Positions 33,405 to 43,521 are shown, counted from the first letter of the stretch. The stretch: DNA of 64,000 bases from JALORV01 sp963766365 (GCA_963766365.1 CAVXZK010000003.1:62001-126000); one strand, 5' to 3'. Notes: a model not told the origin generated them from the letters alone. Numbers and translations: made by a program.

Positions 33405-34592
33405 CTAGTCAGCGGCGCCGGCGCGCGGCCGATACTGCCCCCCCACCAGCTCGAACCGGAAGAACCGGCACTCCAGCGCACCGTTGTAGAGCACCGGCTT
33501 GCGGGTCTCGGCCAGACGCATCTGGCGCGGCAGCTGGCGGTCGGCGGTGAGGAACCAGGCGTGCCAGCCAGGGAAGGCCGACTTGAGGCGATCGCCCACC
33601 TCGCCCATCATCTTCGGCACGCTGGTGGAGCGCGGTGCACTCTGCTCACCGTACGGCGGGTTGGAGATGATCATGCCGTGCTCGGCCGGGGGCTCCGCCA
33701 GTCGCGCATCGGCAGCGGTCAGGTGCAGTCGGCCGTCTGCAAGAAGCGACCCGAGTCCCGCGAGCCCGGCGTTGATGCGTGCCTGCTCGATGACACGGGT
33801 GGAGATGTCAGAGCCGGCGATCTTCGTATCGACGGCGTCGTCCACGTCGCCTTGTGCCCGACTCAGCAACCGGCGCCAGGCGTGCCGGTCGAATGTCGTC
33901 AGGCGTTCGAACGCGAAGGATCGGTTCAGGCCCGGGGCGCGTCGGGTCGCGATCGAGGCCGCCTCGATGACGATCGTGCCGCTGCCGCAGAAGGGGTCGT
34001 AGAGCGGCACGTCGGGAGTCCAGCCGGACAGCGCCAGCAGGCCTGCGGCCAGGTTCTCCTTCAGCGGCGCCTCGCCCTTGTCGGCGCGCCAGCCGCGCTT
34101 GAACAACGGTTCGCCGGACAGATCGACGTACAGCGTCACGGTGCGTTCGTCGAGGTAAGCGAACACGCGCACATCCGGGTCCTGTCGGTCGATCGACGGT
34201 CTCTCGCCGGTCAGGACACGCAGACGGTCGACGATGCCGTCCTTGATGCGCAGCATCGCGAATTCCAGGCTGGTGAGTGGCGAGCGCGACGCGGTGACGT
34301 CCACGCGCAGCGTCTGCTGCGCCGACATCAGGTCCTGCCAGCGGATCTCCTGGGTGGCGTCATACAGGTGCTGTTCGTTTGTGTAACCCCGGCGACCCAC
34401 CTGCCAGAGGACCCGGCTGGCGATGCGCGAATGCAGGTTGGCGGCGTAACCGGTTTCCTGTGAACCGGCGAAAGCCACGCCGCCGGTCTCGGCACGCACC
34501 GACTGTGCAGCAAGCGCATCGAGTTCGTCGGCGAGCGCCGCCTCGAGGCCGCGCGGGCAGACCGCAAAGTAGTTGTGAAGTCGGGAGGTCAC
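33405..34592 (-). CDS. THUMP-domain class I RNA methyltransferase (RlmL/YcbY N-terminal type)
   Basis: A 395-aa SAM-dependent methyltransferase, probably acting on guanine N2 of 23S rRNA. An N-terminal ferredoxin-like/THUMP region (residues 1-155) begins FAVCPRGLEAALADEL. The Rossmann methyltransferase domain has LYDPFCGSGTIVIEAA (about residues 198-213) and the catalytic NPPYGEQ. It is half the size of E. coli RlmL, lacking the C-terminal RlmK-like domain, as is usual in many bacteria. The start is GTG at 34592. It is the first clearly housekeeping gene beyond the island. Confidence 0.9.
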   Translation of the reverse strand: MTSRLHNYFAVCPRGLEAALADELDALAAQSVRAETGGVAFAGSQETGYAANLHSRIASRVLWQVGRRGYTNEQHLYDATQEIRWQDLMSAQQTLRVDVTASRSPLTSLEFAMLRIKDGIVDRLRVLTGERPSIDRQDPDVRVFAYLDERTVTLYVDLSGEPLFKRGWRADKGEAPLKENLAAGLLALSGWTPDVPLYDPFCGSGTIVIEAASIATRRAPGLNRSFAFERLTTFDRHAWRRLLSRAQGDVDDAVDTKIAGSDISTRVIEQARINAGLAGLGSLLADGRLHLTAADARLAEPPAEHGMIISNPPYGEQSAPRSTSVPKMMGEVGDRLKSAFPGWHAWFLTADRQLPRQMRLAETRKPVLYNGALECRFFRFELVGGQYRPRAGAAD

Positions 34593-34628
34593 CGGCGCCG
34601 TATCAGTAGGGCGCCTGCGCGCCAGCGC

Positions 34629-35237
34629 TCAGGCGCGGGAGAGTGCCCGGTCGAGGAAATCCAAGCGGTCCTGACCCCAGAACAGTTCATCGTTGAACAC
34701 GTAGGTCGGTGCGCCGAAGACTCCTCGTGAAATCGCCTCCTGTGAATGCATCACGTAACGCGCCGCTACTTCGGCTGCGCTGGCGTGCGCGACCAGCGCC
34801 TGCGCGTCGAGCCCACGTGCCTGGGCGATCTCGAGCAAGGTGTCGCGCGATGAGATGTCGCGATCCTCAGCCCACACCGCGCGCAGGCAGTCGCCAGCAA
34901 TGTCCAGCGCGGAGTCGACGCCGTTGCGTTCCAGTACCGCGAGGATCAGCGTAGCGGCAGCCTCGGCCGGGACGGGAAAGAACTTCGGCTCCAGAGTCAG
35001 TGGCACCCCGAGGTAATCGCGCCAGCGCTTCAGTTCCATCATTCGATAGGCGCGCCGCTGCGGGGGGCGGTCTTTCAGGGGCAGCCCACCGGACACGGGG
35101 AAGACCTTGCCGAGGTCCATCACGCGCAGGTTGACCTGCGCGCCATGACGCCGGCAGATCTCGCGAAATCGCTCGTGTCCCAGGTAGGTGAACGGGGACA
35201 CGGGTGTCATGTAGTAGAAAACGTTGGTAGACATCAT
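34629..35237 (-). CDS. 2-Hydroxychromene-2-carboxylate isomerase / DsbA-like protein
   Basis: A 202-aa thioredoxin-fold protein of the kappa-class GST/HCCA isomerase family. YMTPVSPFTYLGHERF at residues 9-24 has the SPxxYLG pattern where a Ser replaces the DsbA cysteines, and GVFGAPTYVFNDELFWGQDRLDFL is the C-terminal family signature. Such enzymes use glutathione in aromatic degradation, but no degradation genes lie nearby, so the substrate is unknown. Two tandem ATG codons (35237, 35234) could start it. Confidence 0.9.
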   Translation of the reverse strand: MMSTNVFYYMTPVSPFTYLGHERFREICRRHGAQVNLRVMDLGKVFPVSGGLPLKDRPPQRRAYRMMELKRWRDYLGVPLTLEPKFFPVPAEAAATLILAVLERNGVDSALDIAGDCLRAVWAEDRDISSRDTLLEIAQARGLDAQALVAHASAAEVAARYVMHSQEAISRGVFGAPTYVFNDELFWGQDRLDFLDRALSRA

Positions 35238-35270
35238 CTATTCCGGTCGTTCGTTCCGCAGGCAGCGCCT

Positions 35271-35696
35271 TCAGAACGGTTTGCCGACGGCGAGCGCAAC
35301 GATCGCAAACAACGCCAGCACGGGCACTTCGTTGAACCATCGAAACCAGACGTGCGTGCGGCGATTGCTGCCCGCCACGAAGCGCTGGTACAGGACCGCA
35401 CAGTACGCGTGGTAGGCGGCCAGTCCCAGCACCAGGACAAGCTTCACGTGCATCCAGCCGCTGGATTTGCCGACTCCGTATCCGCCCCACAACACCAGTC
35501 CAAAGATCACCGCGAGGACACCGAGCCCGGTCATGAATCTGAGCAGTTTGCGTGCCATGGTGAGCAGGCGCTCGCGCGTCGGGGCATCCTCGACATCGGC
35601 CAGGTTGACATAGATGCGGGGAAGGTAGAACAGTCCGGCAAACCAGCTGATGACGAACACCAGGTGCAGTGTCTTGAGCCAGGTGTAGGCAGTCAT
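35271..35696 (-). CDS. HemJ/CopD-family membrane protein
   Basis: A 141-aa protein with four transmembrane segments. The N-terminal pattern LKTLHLVFVISWFAGLFYLP carries the conserved His (residue 11), and WMHVKLVLVLGLAAYH carries the Lys and second His. This fits the HemJ (UPF0093) family, protoporphyrinogen IX oxidases that use haem. CopD-type copper proteins are related, so the enzyme role is probable rather than certain. It lies in a housekeeping run with proA. Confidence 0.85.
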   Translation of the reverse strand: MTAYTWLKTLHLVFVISWFAGLFYLPRIYVNLADVEDAPTRERLLTMARKLLRFMTGLGVLAVIFGLVLWGGYGVGKSSGWMHVKLVLVLGLAAYHAYCAVLYQRFVAGSNRRTHVWFRWFNEVPVLALFAIVALAVGKPF

Positions 35697-35721
35697 GGAG
35701 CAGGCGCGAGGCGGCCGGATC

Positions 35722-37071
35722 TCAGCAGCGGATCTCGCCCTGGCCGAAGACGACGTACTTCAGCGACGTGAGCCCTTCGAGGCCGACGGGACCACGCGCG
35801 TGCAGCTTGTCATTGCTGATGCCGATCTCGGCGCCCAGGCCGTACTCGAACCCGTCGGCAAAGCGCGTCGAGGCGTTCACCATGACCGAGGCGGAGTCCA
35901 CCTCGCGCAGGAAGCGCATCGCCGCCGTGTAGTCCTCCGTGACGATCGCATCGGTGTGCTTGCTGCCATAGGTGTTGATATGGCTGATGGCCGCGTCGAT
36001 GCCGGCCACGACCCGGATCGACAAGATCGGCGCGAGGTACTCGGTCCGCCAGTCCTCCTCGTGGGCCGGCCGGCAGGCAACGCCGGCAGCACCGAGCAGA
36101 TCCTGCACGACTGCGTCACCGCGCAGTTCAACGTCCTTGGCGGCATAGATGCGGCCGAGTTCGGGCAGCACGCGCGCCGCGATCGGTGCAGCCACCAGCA
36201 GCGTTTCCATCGTGTTGCAGGTTCCGTAGCGCTGCGTCTTGGCGTTGTCGGCGATCCGCACCGCCTTGGCCGGGTCGGCAGCGGCATCGATGTAGACATG
36301 GCAGATGCCGTCGAGGTGCTTGATCATCGGCACCCGGCTCTCCTGCATCAGCCGTTCGATCAGGCCCTTGCCGCCGCGTGGCACGATGATGTCGACGTAT
36401 TCAGGCATCTTCACCATAAGGCCGACGGCACTCCGGTCGATCGTGTCGACGAGTTGCACGGCTTCAGCCGGCAATTCCGCGGCCGACAGCGCTTCGCCGA
36501 TCAGGCGCGCAAGCAGGCGGTTGCATTCGATCGCCTCGGAGCCCCCGCGCAGGATCGTCGCGTTGCCGCTCTTGATGCACAACGCTGCAGCGTCGATCGT
36601 CACGTTCGGTCGGCTCTCGTAGATGATTCCGATGACACCGAGCGGCACTCTCATCCTCCCGACGCGGATGCCACTGGGCTGAGGACGCACGTCACTGATC
36701 TCGCCGATCGGGTCCGGGAGTTGCGCCACCTGCTCGACCCCGGCGGCCATCTGTTCGATCGTTGTTGCACTGAGCGTGAGACGGTCGACCATCGCCGCCG
36801 TCTGCCCGTCCGCCCGCGCGCGGGCAACATCACGCGCGTTTGACGCGAGCACGGCCTCGCATTCGTCGCGCAGTCGCCGCGCCAGATGGGCGAGGGCGGA
36901 GTTGCGCTGGGCGGTGCCGCTGGCGGCCATCGTTGCCGACACCGCGCGCGCCGTGCGGCCCACATGCTGCATGTAGGCCGCAAGGTCACCGCCGAACGCC
37001 GACTGCACGCGGTCTCCCGTAGGCAGCGGACTGTCACGCGGGGCGAGGCGGTTGTCGGCGGGAGCGTTCAC
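35722..37071 (-). CDS. proA: Gamma-glutamyl phosphate reductase
   Basis: Reduces glutamyl phosphate to glutamate semialdehyde in proline synthesis. The 449-aa aldehyde-dehydrogenase-fold protein has the catalytic Cys in RYGTCNTMETLLV, the signature VGLMVKMPEYVDIIVPRGGK and GPVGLEGLTSLKYVV at the C-terminus. With the GTG at 37071 the N-terminus is about 30 residues longer than usual; the family domain begins near AYMQHVGRTARA, so a later start is possible. It follows holA by 12 bases. proB is not in the window. Confidence 0.94.
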   Translation of the reverse strand: MNAPADNRLAPRDSPLPTGDRVQSAFGGDLAAYMQHVGRTARAVSATMAASGTAQRNSALAHLARRLRDECEAVLASNARDVARARADGQTAAMVDRLTLSATTIEQMAAGVEQVAQLPDPIGEISDVRPQPSGIRVGRMRVPLGVIGIIYESRPNVTIDAAALCIKSGNATILRGGSEAIECNRLLARLIGEALSAAELPAEAVQLVDTIDRSAVGLMVKMPEYVDIIVPRGGKGLIERLMQESRVPMIKHLDGICHVYIDAAADPAKAVRIADNAKTQRYGTCNTMETLLVAAPIAARVLPELGRIYAAKDVELRGDAVVQDLLGAAGVACRPAHEEDWRTEYLAPILSIRVVAGIDAAISHINTYGSKHTDAIVTEDYTAAMRFLREVDSASVMVNASTRFADGFEYGLGAEIGISNDKLHARGPVGLEGLTSLKYVVFGQGEIRC

Positions 37072-37083
37072 GGGAGGCGCGGG

Positions 37084-38112
37084 CTAGTTTGCGATGTCGA
37101 GCGCAAGATCGGTCAATTCTAGCCAAGGGTCGCTGTCGGCCTGGCGCGCGCGGAGGCCCTTGGCCAGGCGATCGACACCGGCGATCCGCCTCAGCGCGCG
37201 TTCAATGCGGTCAGTTTCCACTCGCCCGATGGCCCGTTCGAACAGCCGGTCGCGCGGACTCCATACGCGATTCTCGCGCGCGGCCATTGCGAACGGCCGG
37301 CCGGCATCCACCTGGGACTTCACGCGGGCCAGCGTCCGCAACTCCTCGGAAATCGCCCAGACCACCAGCGGAATCGCCTCACCCTCGGCGCGCAGGCCGG
37401 ACATGGTCTTCGCCACGCGTGCCGCATCGCCGCCGATCATCGCCGCCTGCAACTGGAAGATGTCGTAGCGCGCGACGTTGAGCACGGCGTCGCGCACCTG
37501 ATCTACCATCAGCTCGCCGGCCGGGTACAGCAGGGCGAGCTTCGCGATCTCCTGGTGCGCCGCCAGCAGGTTGCCTTCGACCCGCTCGGCTATGAACTCG
37601 AGCGCATCCGCCGAGGCCCGCTGCTGCTGGCGCCCCAGTCGCTGGCCGATCCACTGCGGCAGCCGCGCACGATCCACGGCATCGATGTCGACCCAGAGGC
37701 CGGCGTGGGCGAGTGCACTGGCCCAGCGTGTCTCGCGAGTCTTGCGATCGAGCCGCGGCAGGCTGAACAGCACCAGGCTGTCATCCGGTGGTGACTGCGA
37801 CAGCGCTTCAAGGGCGGCTGCGCCGGCGACGCCGGGCTTGCCGGTCGGCACCCGCACGTCGACGATGCGGCGCTCGGCAAACAGCGACATGCCCTGCGTG
37901 GCCTGCGCCAGTCGCGACCAGTCGAAGCGCGCATCGGTGTTCAGCACTTCGCGTTCGCTGTAGCCGAGGCTGCGCGCAGTGCTCCGGATCGCGTCCTGCG
38001 CCTCGAGCGCAAGCAGGGCCTCATCACTGCTCACCGTAATCAATGGCGGCATCGTCCGGTCGCGCTCGGCCCGTGCAAGCAGCGCAGGCAGGCCATCCCC
38101 CTTCGTTTGCAT
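37084..38112 (-). CDS. holA: DNA polymerase III delta subunit
   Basis: The 342-aa delta subunit opens the beta clamp within the clamp loader. It has the AAA+-like N-terminal domain (PLITVSSDEALLALEAQDAIR; delta lacks a working Walker A), RVEGNLLAAHQEIAKLALLYP in the middle and VARYDIFQLQAAMIGGD before the C-terminal collar domain. ATG at 38112 is chosen by overlap with lptE: four bases separate them. The order leuS-lptE-holA-proA is a conserved block. Confidence 0.93.
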   Translation of the reverse strand: MQTKGDGLPALLARAERDRTMPPLITVSSDEALLALEAQDAIRSTARSLGYSEREVLNTDARFDWSRLAQATQGMSLFAERRIVDVRVPTGKPGVAGAAALEALSQSPPDDSLVLFSLPRLDRKTRETRWASALAHAGLWVDIDAVDRARLPQWIGQRLGRQQQRASADALEFIAERVEGNLLAAHQEIAKLALLYPAGELMVDQVRDAVLNVARYDIFQLQAAMIGGDAARVAKTMSGLRAEGEAIPLVVWAISEELRTLARVKSQVDAGRPFAMAARENRVWSPRDRLFERAIGRVETDRIERALRRIAGVDRLAKGLRARQADSDPWLELTDLALDIAN

Positions 38113-38116
38113 GGGA

Positions 38117-38608
38117 TCAGCCGGTTTCGGTCCGTATGCCGGCAAGGCGGCTCACCATCTGCCGCACCAGGTCGTTCTGCATGTCGCGGTACAGCAGTCC
38201 TTCCTCGGATTCCTTCGCCAGGAGGTCCGACTCGTTGAACGTGATGTCGCGACGCGCGAGGAGATCCGTCGGTTCGATCAGTTCGAGCGCGTCCTTGTCG
38301 AGTACCCGGAAGCGGATACGCAATCGCAGCTGGTATTCGGTGGCGCGGCCCTGTGCGTTGATCGCCAGCACCTCACGTTCGCGGTTCTCGCCCAGCAGTT
38401 CGAAGATCGCCTGCGCTTCCTTGCGGTCGGTGACGATCTGCACGTTCGTCGACGAACGCAGCAGCCGCGATATGTCGGCGCCGATCGCCGAGTTCACGGG
38501 CAGCGCCAGGTAGATCGTGTCGACCGGAAGGTGCTGTGTGCCGCGCAGCCGGAACCCGCATGCCGCCAGCGGCAGGCCCGCGAGCGCGAGGAGCAGGCGC
38601 CGACGCAT
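38117..38608 (-). CDS. lptE: LPS assembly lipoprotein LptE
   Basis: A 163-aa outer-membrane lipoprotein that plugs the LptD barrel in lipopolysaccharide export. It has a signal peptide with lipobox LAAC (Cys17), then GFRLRGTQHLPVDTIYLAL typical of LptE, and the C-terminal LLYRDMQNDLVRQMVSRLAG helix. Its ATG overlaps the leuS stop by one base (TGATG), so translation is coupled to leuS, and holA starts four bases beyond it. Confidence 0.93.
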   Translation of the reverse strand: MRRRLLLALAGLPLAACGFRLRGTQHLPVDTIYLALPVNSAIGADISRLLRSSTNVQIVTDRKEAQAIFELLGENREREVLAINAQGRATEYQLRLRIRFRVLDKDALELIEPTDLLARRDITFNESDLLAKESEEGLLYRDMQNDLVRQMVSRLAGIRTETG

Positions 38609-41238
38609 CACACCACCACGTTGACCAGCTTGCCTGGCACCACGACGATACGTTTCACAGCCTGGCCGGCAACGAATCTCTGCACGTTGGCATCGCCGAT
38701 AGCAGCCTTCTCGATCGCCCCCTTGTCGGCTGCGGCCGGCACGCGGATCGACGCGCGCAGCTTGCCGTTGACCTGAACTACGAGCTCGATCTCGTCCTGC
38801 TCGAGCGCCGCCGGATCGGGCTGCGGCCATGGGGAGTCGATGATCTCGCTCGCGGTCTGCCCGGCGTAGCCGAGGTCATTCCACAGCGCGTGCGTGATGT
38901 GTGGCGCGATCGGGTAGAGCGCACGCAACAGGATGCCAACGCTCTCCTGCAGCACTGACGTTTCCGCCGATGTCGCGCCGAGCCTGGCATCTTCCAGGGC
39001 GTTCAGCATCTTCATTGCCGCCGAAACGACCGTGTTGTACTGCAGGCGCTCGTAGTCGAAATCTGCCTGCTTCAGGTGGGCGTGGATGTCATGTCGCAGC
39101 GCCTTGGCGGCCGGCGGCAGCGTGGCAGCGTCGAGCGGGACCGGCGACTTGAACGCCTCCTGCCGCTCGCTGCAGAAGTTCCACAGGCGACGCAGGAAAC
39201 GGTAGGTGCCTTCGGCGCCCGAGTTGCTCCAGGCAGCGCTCTGGTCCGGCGGGCCGGCGAACATCACGAAGGCGCGGGCGGTATCGGCGCCGAACTTGCC
39301 GATGATGTCGCGCGGCTCGACGACGTTGTTCTTGCTCTTCGACATCTTCTCGGTGCCACCGTAGGCGACCGGCTGGCCGTCCTCGCGCGCCGTCACCTTG
39401 ACCGGCCGGCCCTTGTCGTCGTACTCGATGTCGATCTCCGCCGGGTAGAACCACCGTTTCTTGCCCGCGGCGTCCTCGCGGTAGTAGCAGTCGTGAGTCA
39501 GCATGCCCTGCGTGAACAGGCGGTTGAACGGCTCGTCGAATTTCACTAGTCCCAGGTCGCGCATCACCTTGGTCCAGAAGCGCGCGTACAGCAGGTGCAG
39601 CACCGCGTGCTCGATGCCGCCGATGTACTGGTCCATCGGCATCCAGTAGTCGTTGCGCGCGTCGACCATCGCGTTTGCGCTGTCTGGCGAGCAGTAGCGC
39701 ATGTAGTACCAGGACGAGTCGACGAAAGTGTCCATCGTGTCGGTCTCGCGCCGCGCGGGCTTGCCGCAGGTGGGGCACGAACACTTCAGGAATGGTTCGT
39801 ACCTGGCCAGCGGACTGCCACTGCCGTCCGGGATCAGGCCTTCGGGCAACACGACAGGCAGGTCCTGCTCCGGCACCGGTACCGCGCCGCAGGACTCGCA
39901 GTGGATGATCGGGATCGGCGTCCCCCAGTAGCGCTGGCGCGAGATGCCCCAGTCGCGCAGCCGGTACTGCACCTGCTTGTCGCCGAGTCCCTTGGTCTTC
40001 AGGTCGGCCGCGATCGCATCGGTGGCTGCGTTGTAGTCGAGACCGTCGTACTTGCCTGAATGCACGCAGGTGCCGCGCTGCTTGTCGGCGTACCACTCCT
40101 GCCAGCCGTCGAGCGAGAACACCTCGCCCGGCACGCCGATCACCTGTTGGATCGGCAGGCCGTACTTCTTCGCGAACGCGAAGTCGCGCTCGTCGTGCGC
40201 CGGCACGCCCATCACTGCGCCCTCGCCGTAGCCCATCAGCACGTAGTTGCCGATCCACACCGGCACCTCGGCGCCGGTCAGCGGGTGAGTCACCGAGAAC
40301 CCGGTGGCGACGCCCTTCTTTTCCATCGTCGCGAGTTCGGCTTCCGCGTGGCTGCCCTTATTGCACTCGTCAATGAAGGCAGCGATGTTGGCCCGTCCCT
40401 GTGCCAGTCTCGCAGCGAGCGGATGCTCGGCCGCGATGGCCATGAAGGTCACGCCCATGATCGTGTCGGCGCGCGTTGTGAATACGCGCAGCAGCTTGCT
40501 CTCGCCGTCGAGTTCGTAAGGGAATCCGAAGTTGACACCGACGCTCTTGCCGATCCAGTTCTCCTGCATCGCCCTAACTTGTGGCGGCCACTCGAGCCGC
40601 TCGAGGTCGGTGAGCAGTTCCTCGGCGTACTGGGTGATGCCCAGGTAGTAGCCGGGGATCTCGCGCTTCTCGATGATCGCGTTGGAGCGCCAGCCGCGGC
40701 CGTCGACCACCTGCTCGTTGGCGAGAACGGTCTGGTCGACCGGGTCCCAGTTGACGACCTGCGTCTTGCGATAGGCGATGCCCTTTTCGAGCATCCTGAG
40801 GAACATCCACTGGTTCCACTTGTAGTAGTCGGGCTTGCAGGTGGCGAGCTCGCGCGACCAGTCGAAGGCCAGCCCCAGCGGCTGCATCTGTGCCTTCATC
40901 TCGGCGATGTTGCCGTAGGTCCACTCGGCCGGCGCCACTTTCTTGTCGATCGCCGCGTTCTCCGCCGGAAGGCCAAAGGCATCCCAGCCCATCGGCGTCA
41001 TCACGTTGTACCCGCGCATCCGCAGGATTCGGTACATCACGTCGTTCAGCGTGTAGTTGCGCACGTGCCCCATGTGCAGCTTGCCGCTTGGGTAGGGCAG
41101 CATCGAACACACGTAGAACTTGGGCTTGGGCTGCCCCTGCGCATCGTTGACGTGCTCGACCGCTCGGTAGGCCTGGATGCGCTCCCAGTGAGATTGCGCT
41201 GCCGCTTCCACCGCCTGCGGGTCGTACTTCGGTTCCAT
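38608..41238 (-). CDS. leuS: Leucyl-tRNA synthetase
   Basis: Charges tRNA-Leu. The 876-aa class I synthetase has the HIGH-type motif in PYPSGKLHMGHVRNY (about residues 48-62) and the KMSKS loop in GTEKMSKSKNNVVEP. A zinc-binding segment CSCPTCGKPARRETD and the CP1 editing domain lie between them. Length is normal. It heads the minus-strand block leuS-lptE-holA-proA and is divergent from uvrD with 62 bases between. Confidence 0.97.
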   Translation of the reverse strand: MEPKYDPQAVEAAAQSHWERIQAYRAVEHVNDAQGQPKPKFYVCSMLPYPSGKLHMGHVRNYTLNDVMYRILRMRGYNVMTPMGWDAFGLPAENAAIDKKVAPAEWTYGNIAEMKAQMQPLGLAFDWSRELATCKPDYYKWNQWMFLRMLEKGIAYRKTQVVNWDPVDQTVLANEQVVDGRGWRSNAIIEKREIPGYYLGITQYAEELLTDLERLEWPPQVRAMQENWIGKSVGVNFGFPYELDGESKLLRVFTTRADTIMGVTFMAIAAEHPLAARLAQGRANIAAFIDECNKGSHAEAELATMEKKGVATGFSVTHPLTGAEVPVWIGNYVLMGYGEGAVMGVPAHDERDFAFAKKYGLPIQQVIGVPGEVFSLDGWQEWYADKQRGTCVHSGKYDGLDYNAATDAIAADLKTKGLGDKQVQYRLRDWGISRQRYWGTPIPIIHCESCGAVPVPEQDLPVVLPEGLIPDGSGSPLARYEPFLKCSCPTCGKPARRETDTMDTFVDSSWYYMRYCSPDSANAMVDARNDYWMPMDQYIGGIEHAVLHLLYARFWTKVMRDLGLVKFDEPFNRLFTQGMLTHDCYYREDAAGKKRWFYPAEIDIEYDDKGRPVKVTAREDGQPVAYGGTEKMSKSKNNVVEPRDIIGKFGADTARAFVMFAGPPDQSAAWSNSGAEGTYRFLRRLWNFCSERQEAFKSPVPLDAATLPPAAKALRHDIHAHLKQADFDYERLQYNTVVSAAMKMLNALEDARLGATSAETSVLQESVGILLRALYPIAPHITHALWNDLGYAGQTASEIIDSPWPQPDPAALEQDEIELVVQVNGKLRASIRVPAAADKGAIEKAAIGDANVQRFVAGQAVKRIVVVPGKLVNVVV

Positions 41239-41300
41239 TGCACGTCTAAGTGTCTGATTCGAGGGAGCGATTATAGGGGCCGCTACACTCCTGACCGCTC

Positions 41301-43505
41301 ATGAATCTGCTGCAGAACCTCAACGAGCAGCAACTTGCTGCCGTCACGCTTCCGAACCAGTCCGCCCTGATCCTCGCCGGTGCCGGCAGTGGCAAGACGC
41401 GCGTGTTGACGACGCGTATCGCCTGGCTGATCCAGACCGGCCAGCTGTCGCCGCAGGGCGTGCTGGCGGTGACCTTCACCAACAAGGCGGCGAAGGAAAT
41501 GCTGACGCGGCTTTCGGCGATGCTGCCGATCAACACGCGCGGCATGTGGATCGGCACTTTCCATGGCCTGTGCAATCGGTTGCTGCGCGCACATCACCGC
41601 GATGCGGGGCTGCCCTCGACGTTCCAGATTCTCGATTCGGCGGACCAGCTGGGCGCGATCAAACGGCTGCTGAAGGCCAACAACATCGACGACGAGCGCT
41701 ATCCGCCGCGCAACCTGCAGCTCTTCATCAACAGCTCCAAGGAAGCCGGTCTCCGCGCGAAGGATGTCGAGGTCAACGACGACTACAACCGCAAGTTTGT
41801 CGAGCTCTATTCGACGTACGACGCGCAGTGCAATCGCGAGGGCGTGTGCGACTTCTCGGAACTGCTGCTGCGCTGTTACGAACTGCTCGACCGCAACGAG
41901 ATCCTGCGGCAGCACTACCAGGACCGCTTCCGTCACATCCTCGTCGACGAGTTCCAGGATACGAACAAGCTGCAGTACGCGTGGCTGAAGCTGCTCGCCG
42001 GAGGGAAGAACACCATATTCGCGGTCGGCGACGACGACCAGTCGATCTATGCGTTCCGCGGCGCCAACGTCGGCAACATGGCTGACTTCGAGCGCGAGTT
42101 CCGGGTGCAGAACCTGATCAAGCTCGAGCAGAACTACCGCTCGGTCGGCCACATCCTGAACGCGGCCAACGCGCTGATCGCGAACAACGCGCGCCGCCTC
42201 GGCAAGGAACTGTGGACCGACGCCGGCGAGGGCGAGCCGGTGCGCATCTACGAGGCGCAGACCGACGGCTACGAGGCCGCCTGGCTGGTCGACGAGGTCA
42301 AGGGTCTGATCGCCGAAGGTCACGCGCGCGCCGAGATCGCGGTGCTGTACCGCTCGAACGCGCAGTCCCGTGTGATCGAGCATGCCCTCTTCAACGGCGG
42401 CATCCCGTACCGCGTCTATGGCGGACTGCGCTTCTTCGAGCGCGCCGAGATCAAGCACGCGCTTGCGTACCTGAGGCTGATCGAGAATCCGGCGGATGAC
42501 ACCGCATTTCTGCGCGTCGTGAACTTTCCGCCGCGTGGCATCGGTGCGCGCACTCTGGAGCAGCTTGCCGATGCCGCACGCCCCGGCGCAAGCAGCCTGT
42601 ATGCCGCGGTGGGCAGCATGACCGGCAAGGCCGGGACTAATCTCGGCGGATTCGTGAAGCTGGTCGACAGCCTGCGCTTCGAAACCGCGAGCCTGTCGCT
42701 GTCGGAAATCGTCGATGTCGTTGTCCAGCGCAGCGGCCTGATTCCGCACTACCAGACAGAGAGGGAAGGCCAGGAGCGCATCGAGAACCTGAACGAGCTG
42801 GTGAACGCGGCCGCTGCCTTCGTGCAGGAGGAAGGCTACGTCGCCGACGCACCCGGGACGCAGGGCGAGACCGAGGCCGCGATTCCATCGCCGCTCGCGG
42901 GTTTCCTGTCGCATGCGTCGCTTGAAGCGGGCGACAACCAGGCCGAAGCGGGCCAGGACGCGCTGCAGCTGATGACGGTGCATGCCGCCAAGGGGCTGGA
43001 ATTCTTCGCCGTATTCATCACCGGACTCGAGGAGGGCCTGTTCCCGCACGAGAACAGCCTGACGGAGCTGGACGGGCTCGAAGAGGAGCGTCGTCTGATG
43101 TACGTCGCGATCACCCGCGCGCGACGGCGGCTGTACGTCAGCTTTGCGCAGAGCCGGCTGTTGCACGGCCAGACGCGCTACGGCATCAGGTCGCGCTTCC
43201 TCGAGGAGTTGCCGGAAAATGCGGTGCGGTGGCTGACGCCGCGGGCCGCGGCCGGTGCCGGTGGTGGACGGTTCGGGCAGTGGCACGATGCCGGCGTGCG
43301 GCCTTCCGTAGCCAGCGCGCCGCCGGCGCGCTCGGCCCCTTCGCATGGCGTGCGCGTCGGTCAGGCGGTGCGCCACGCGCGCTTCGGCGAGGGCGTGGTC
43401 ATCAACCTCGAAGGCAGCGGCGACGATGCTCGTGCCCAGGTGAACTTCGGGCCGCTCGGTGTGAAGTGGCTGGCGCTGGCGGTGGCCAAGCTGACGCCGG
43501 CCTAA
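41301..43505 (+). CDS. uvrD: ATP-dependent DNA helicase UvrD
   Basis: A 734-aa superfamily-1 3'-5' helicase for nucleotide-excision and mismatch repair. Motifs in order are Walker A LAGAGSGKTRVL (about residues 25-36), TFTNKAAKEM, Walker B ILVDEFQDTN, DDDQSIYAFRGA, LEQNYRS and VTVHAAKGLEF-like motif V (TVHAAKGLEFFAVFI). The C-terminal region ends with a Tudor-like RNA-polymerase-binding domain (VRHARFGEGVVINLEGSGD). Rep and PcrA are relatives, but motif content and the C-terminal domain favour UvrD. Confidence 0.94.
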   Translation: MNLLQNLNEQQLAAVTLPNQSALILAGAGSGKTRVLTTRIAWLIQTGQLSPQGVLAVTFTNKAAKEMLTRLSAMLPINTRGMWIGTFHGLCNRLLRAHHRDAGLPSTFQILDSADQLGAIKRLLKANNIDDERYPPRNLQLFINSSKEAGLRAKDVEVNDDYNRKFVELYSTYDAQCNREGVCDFSELLLRCYELLDRNEILRQHYQDRFRHILVDEFQDTNKLQYAWLKLLAGGKNTIFAVGDDDQSIYAFRGANVGNMADFEREFRVQNLIKLEQNYRSVGHILNAANALIANNARRLGKELWTDAGEGEPVRIYEAQTDGYEAAWLVDEVKGLIAEGHARAEIAVLYRSNAQSRVIEHALFNGGIPYRVYGGLRFFERAEIKHALAYLRLIENPADDTAFLRVVNFPPRGIGARTLEQLADAARPGASSLYAAVGSMTGKAGTNLGGFVKLVDSLRFETASLSLSEIVDVVVQRSGLIPHYQTEREGQERIENLNELVNAAAAFVQEEGYVADAPGTQGETEAAIPSPLAGFLSHASLEAGDNQAEAGQDALQLMTVHAAKGLEFFAVFITGLEEGLFPHENSLTELDGLEEERRLMYVAITRARRRLYVSFAQSRLLHGQTRYGIRSRFLEELPENAVRWLTPRAAAGAGGGRFGQWHDAGVRPSVASAPPARSAPSHGVRVGQAVRHARFGEGVVINLEGSGDDARAQVNFGPLGVKWLALAVAKLTPA

Positions 43506-43521
43506 GCCGCGCTCGCCTCGG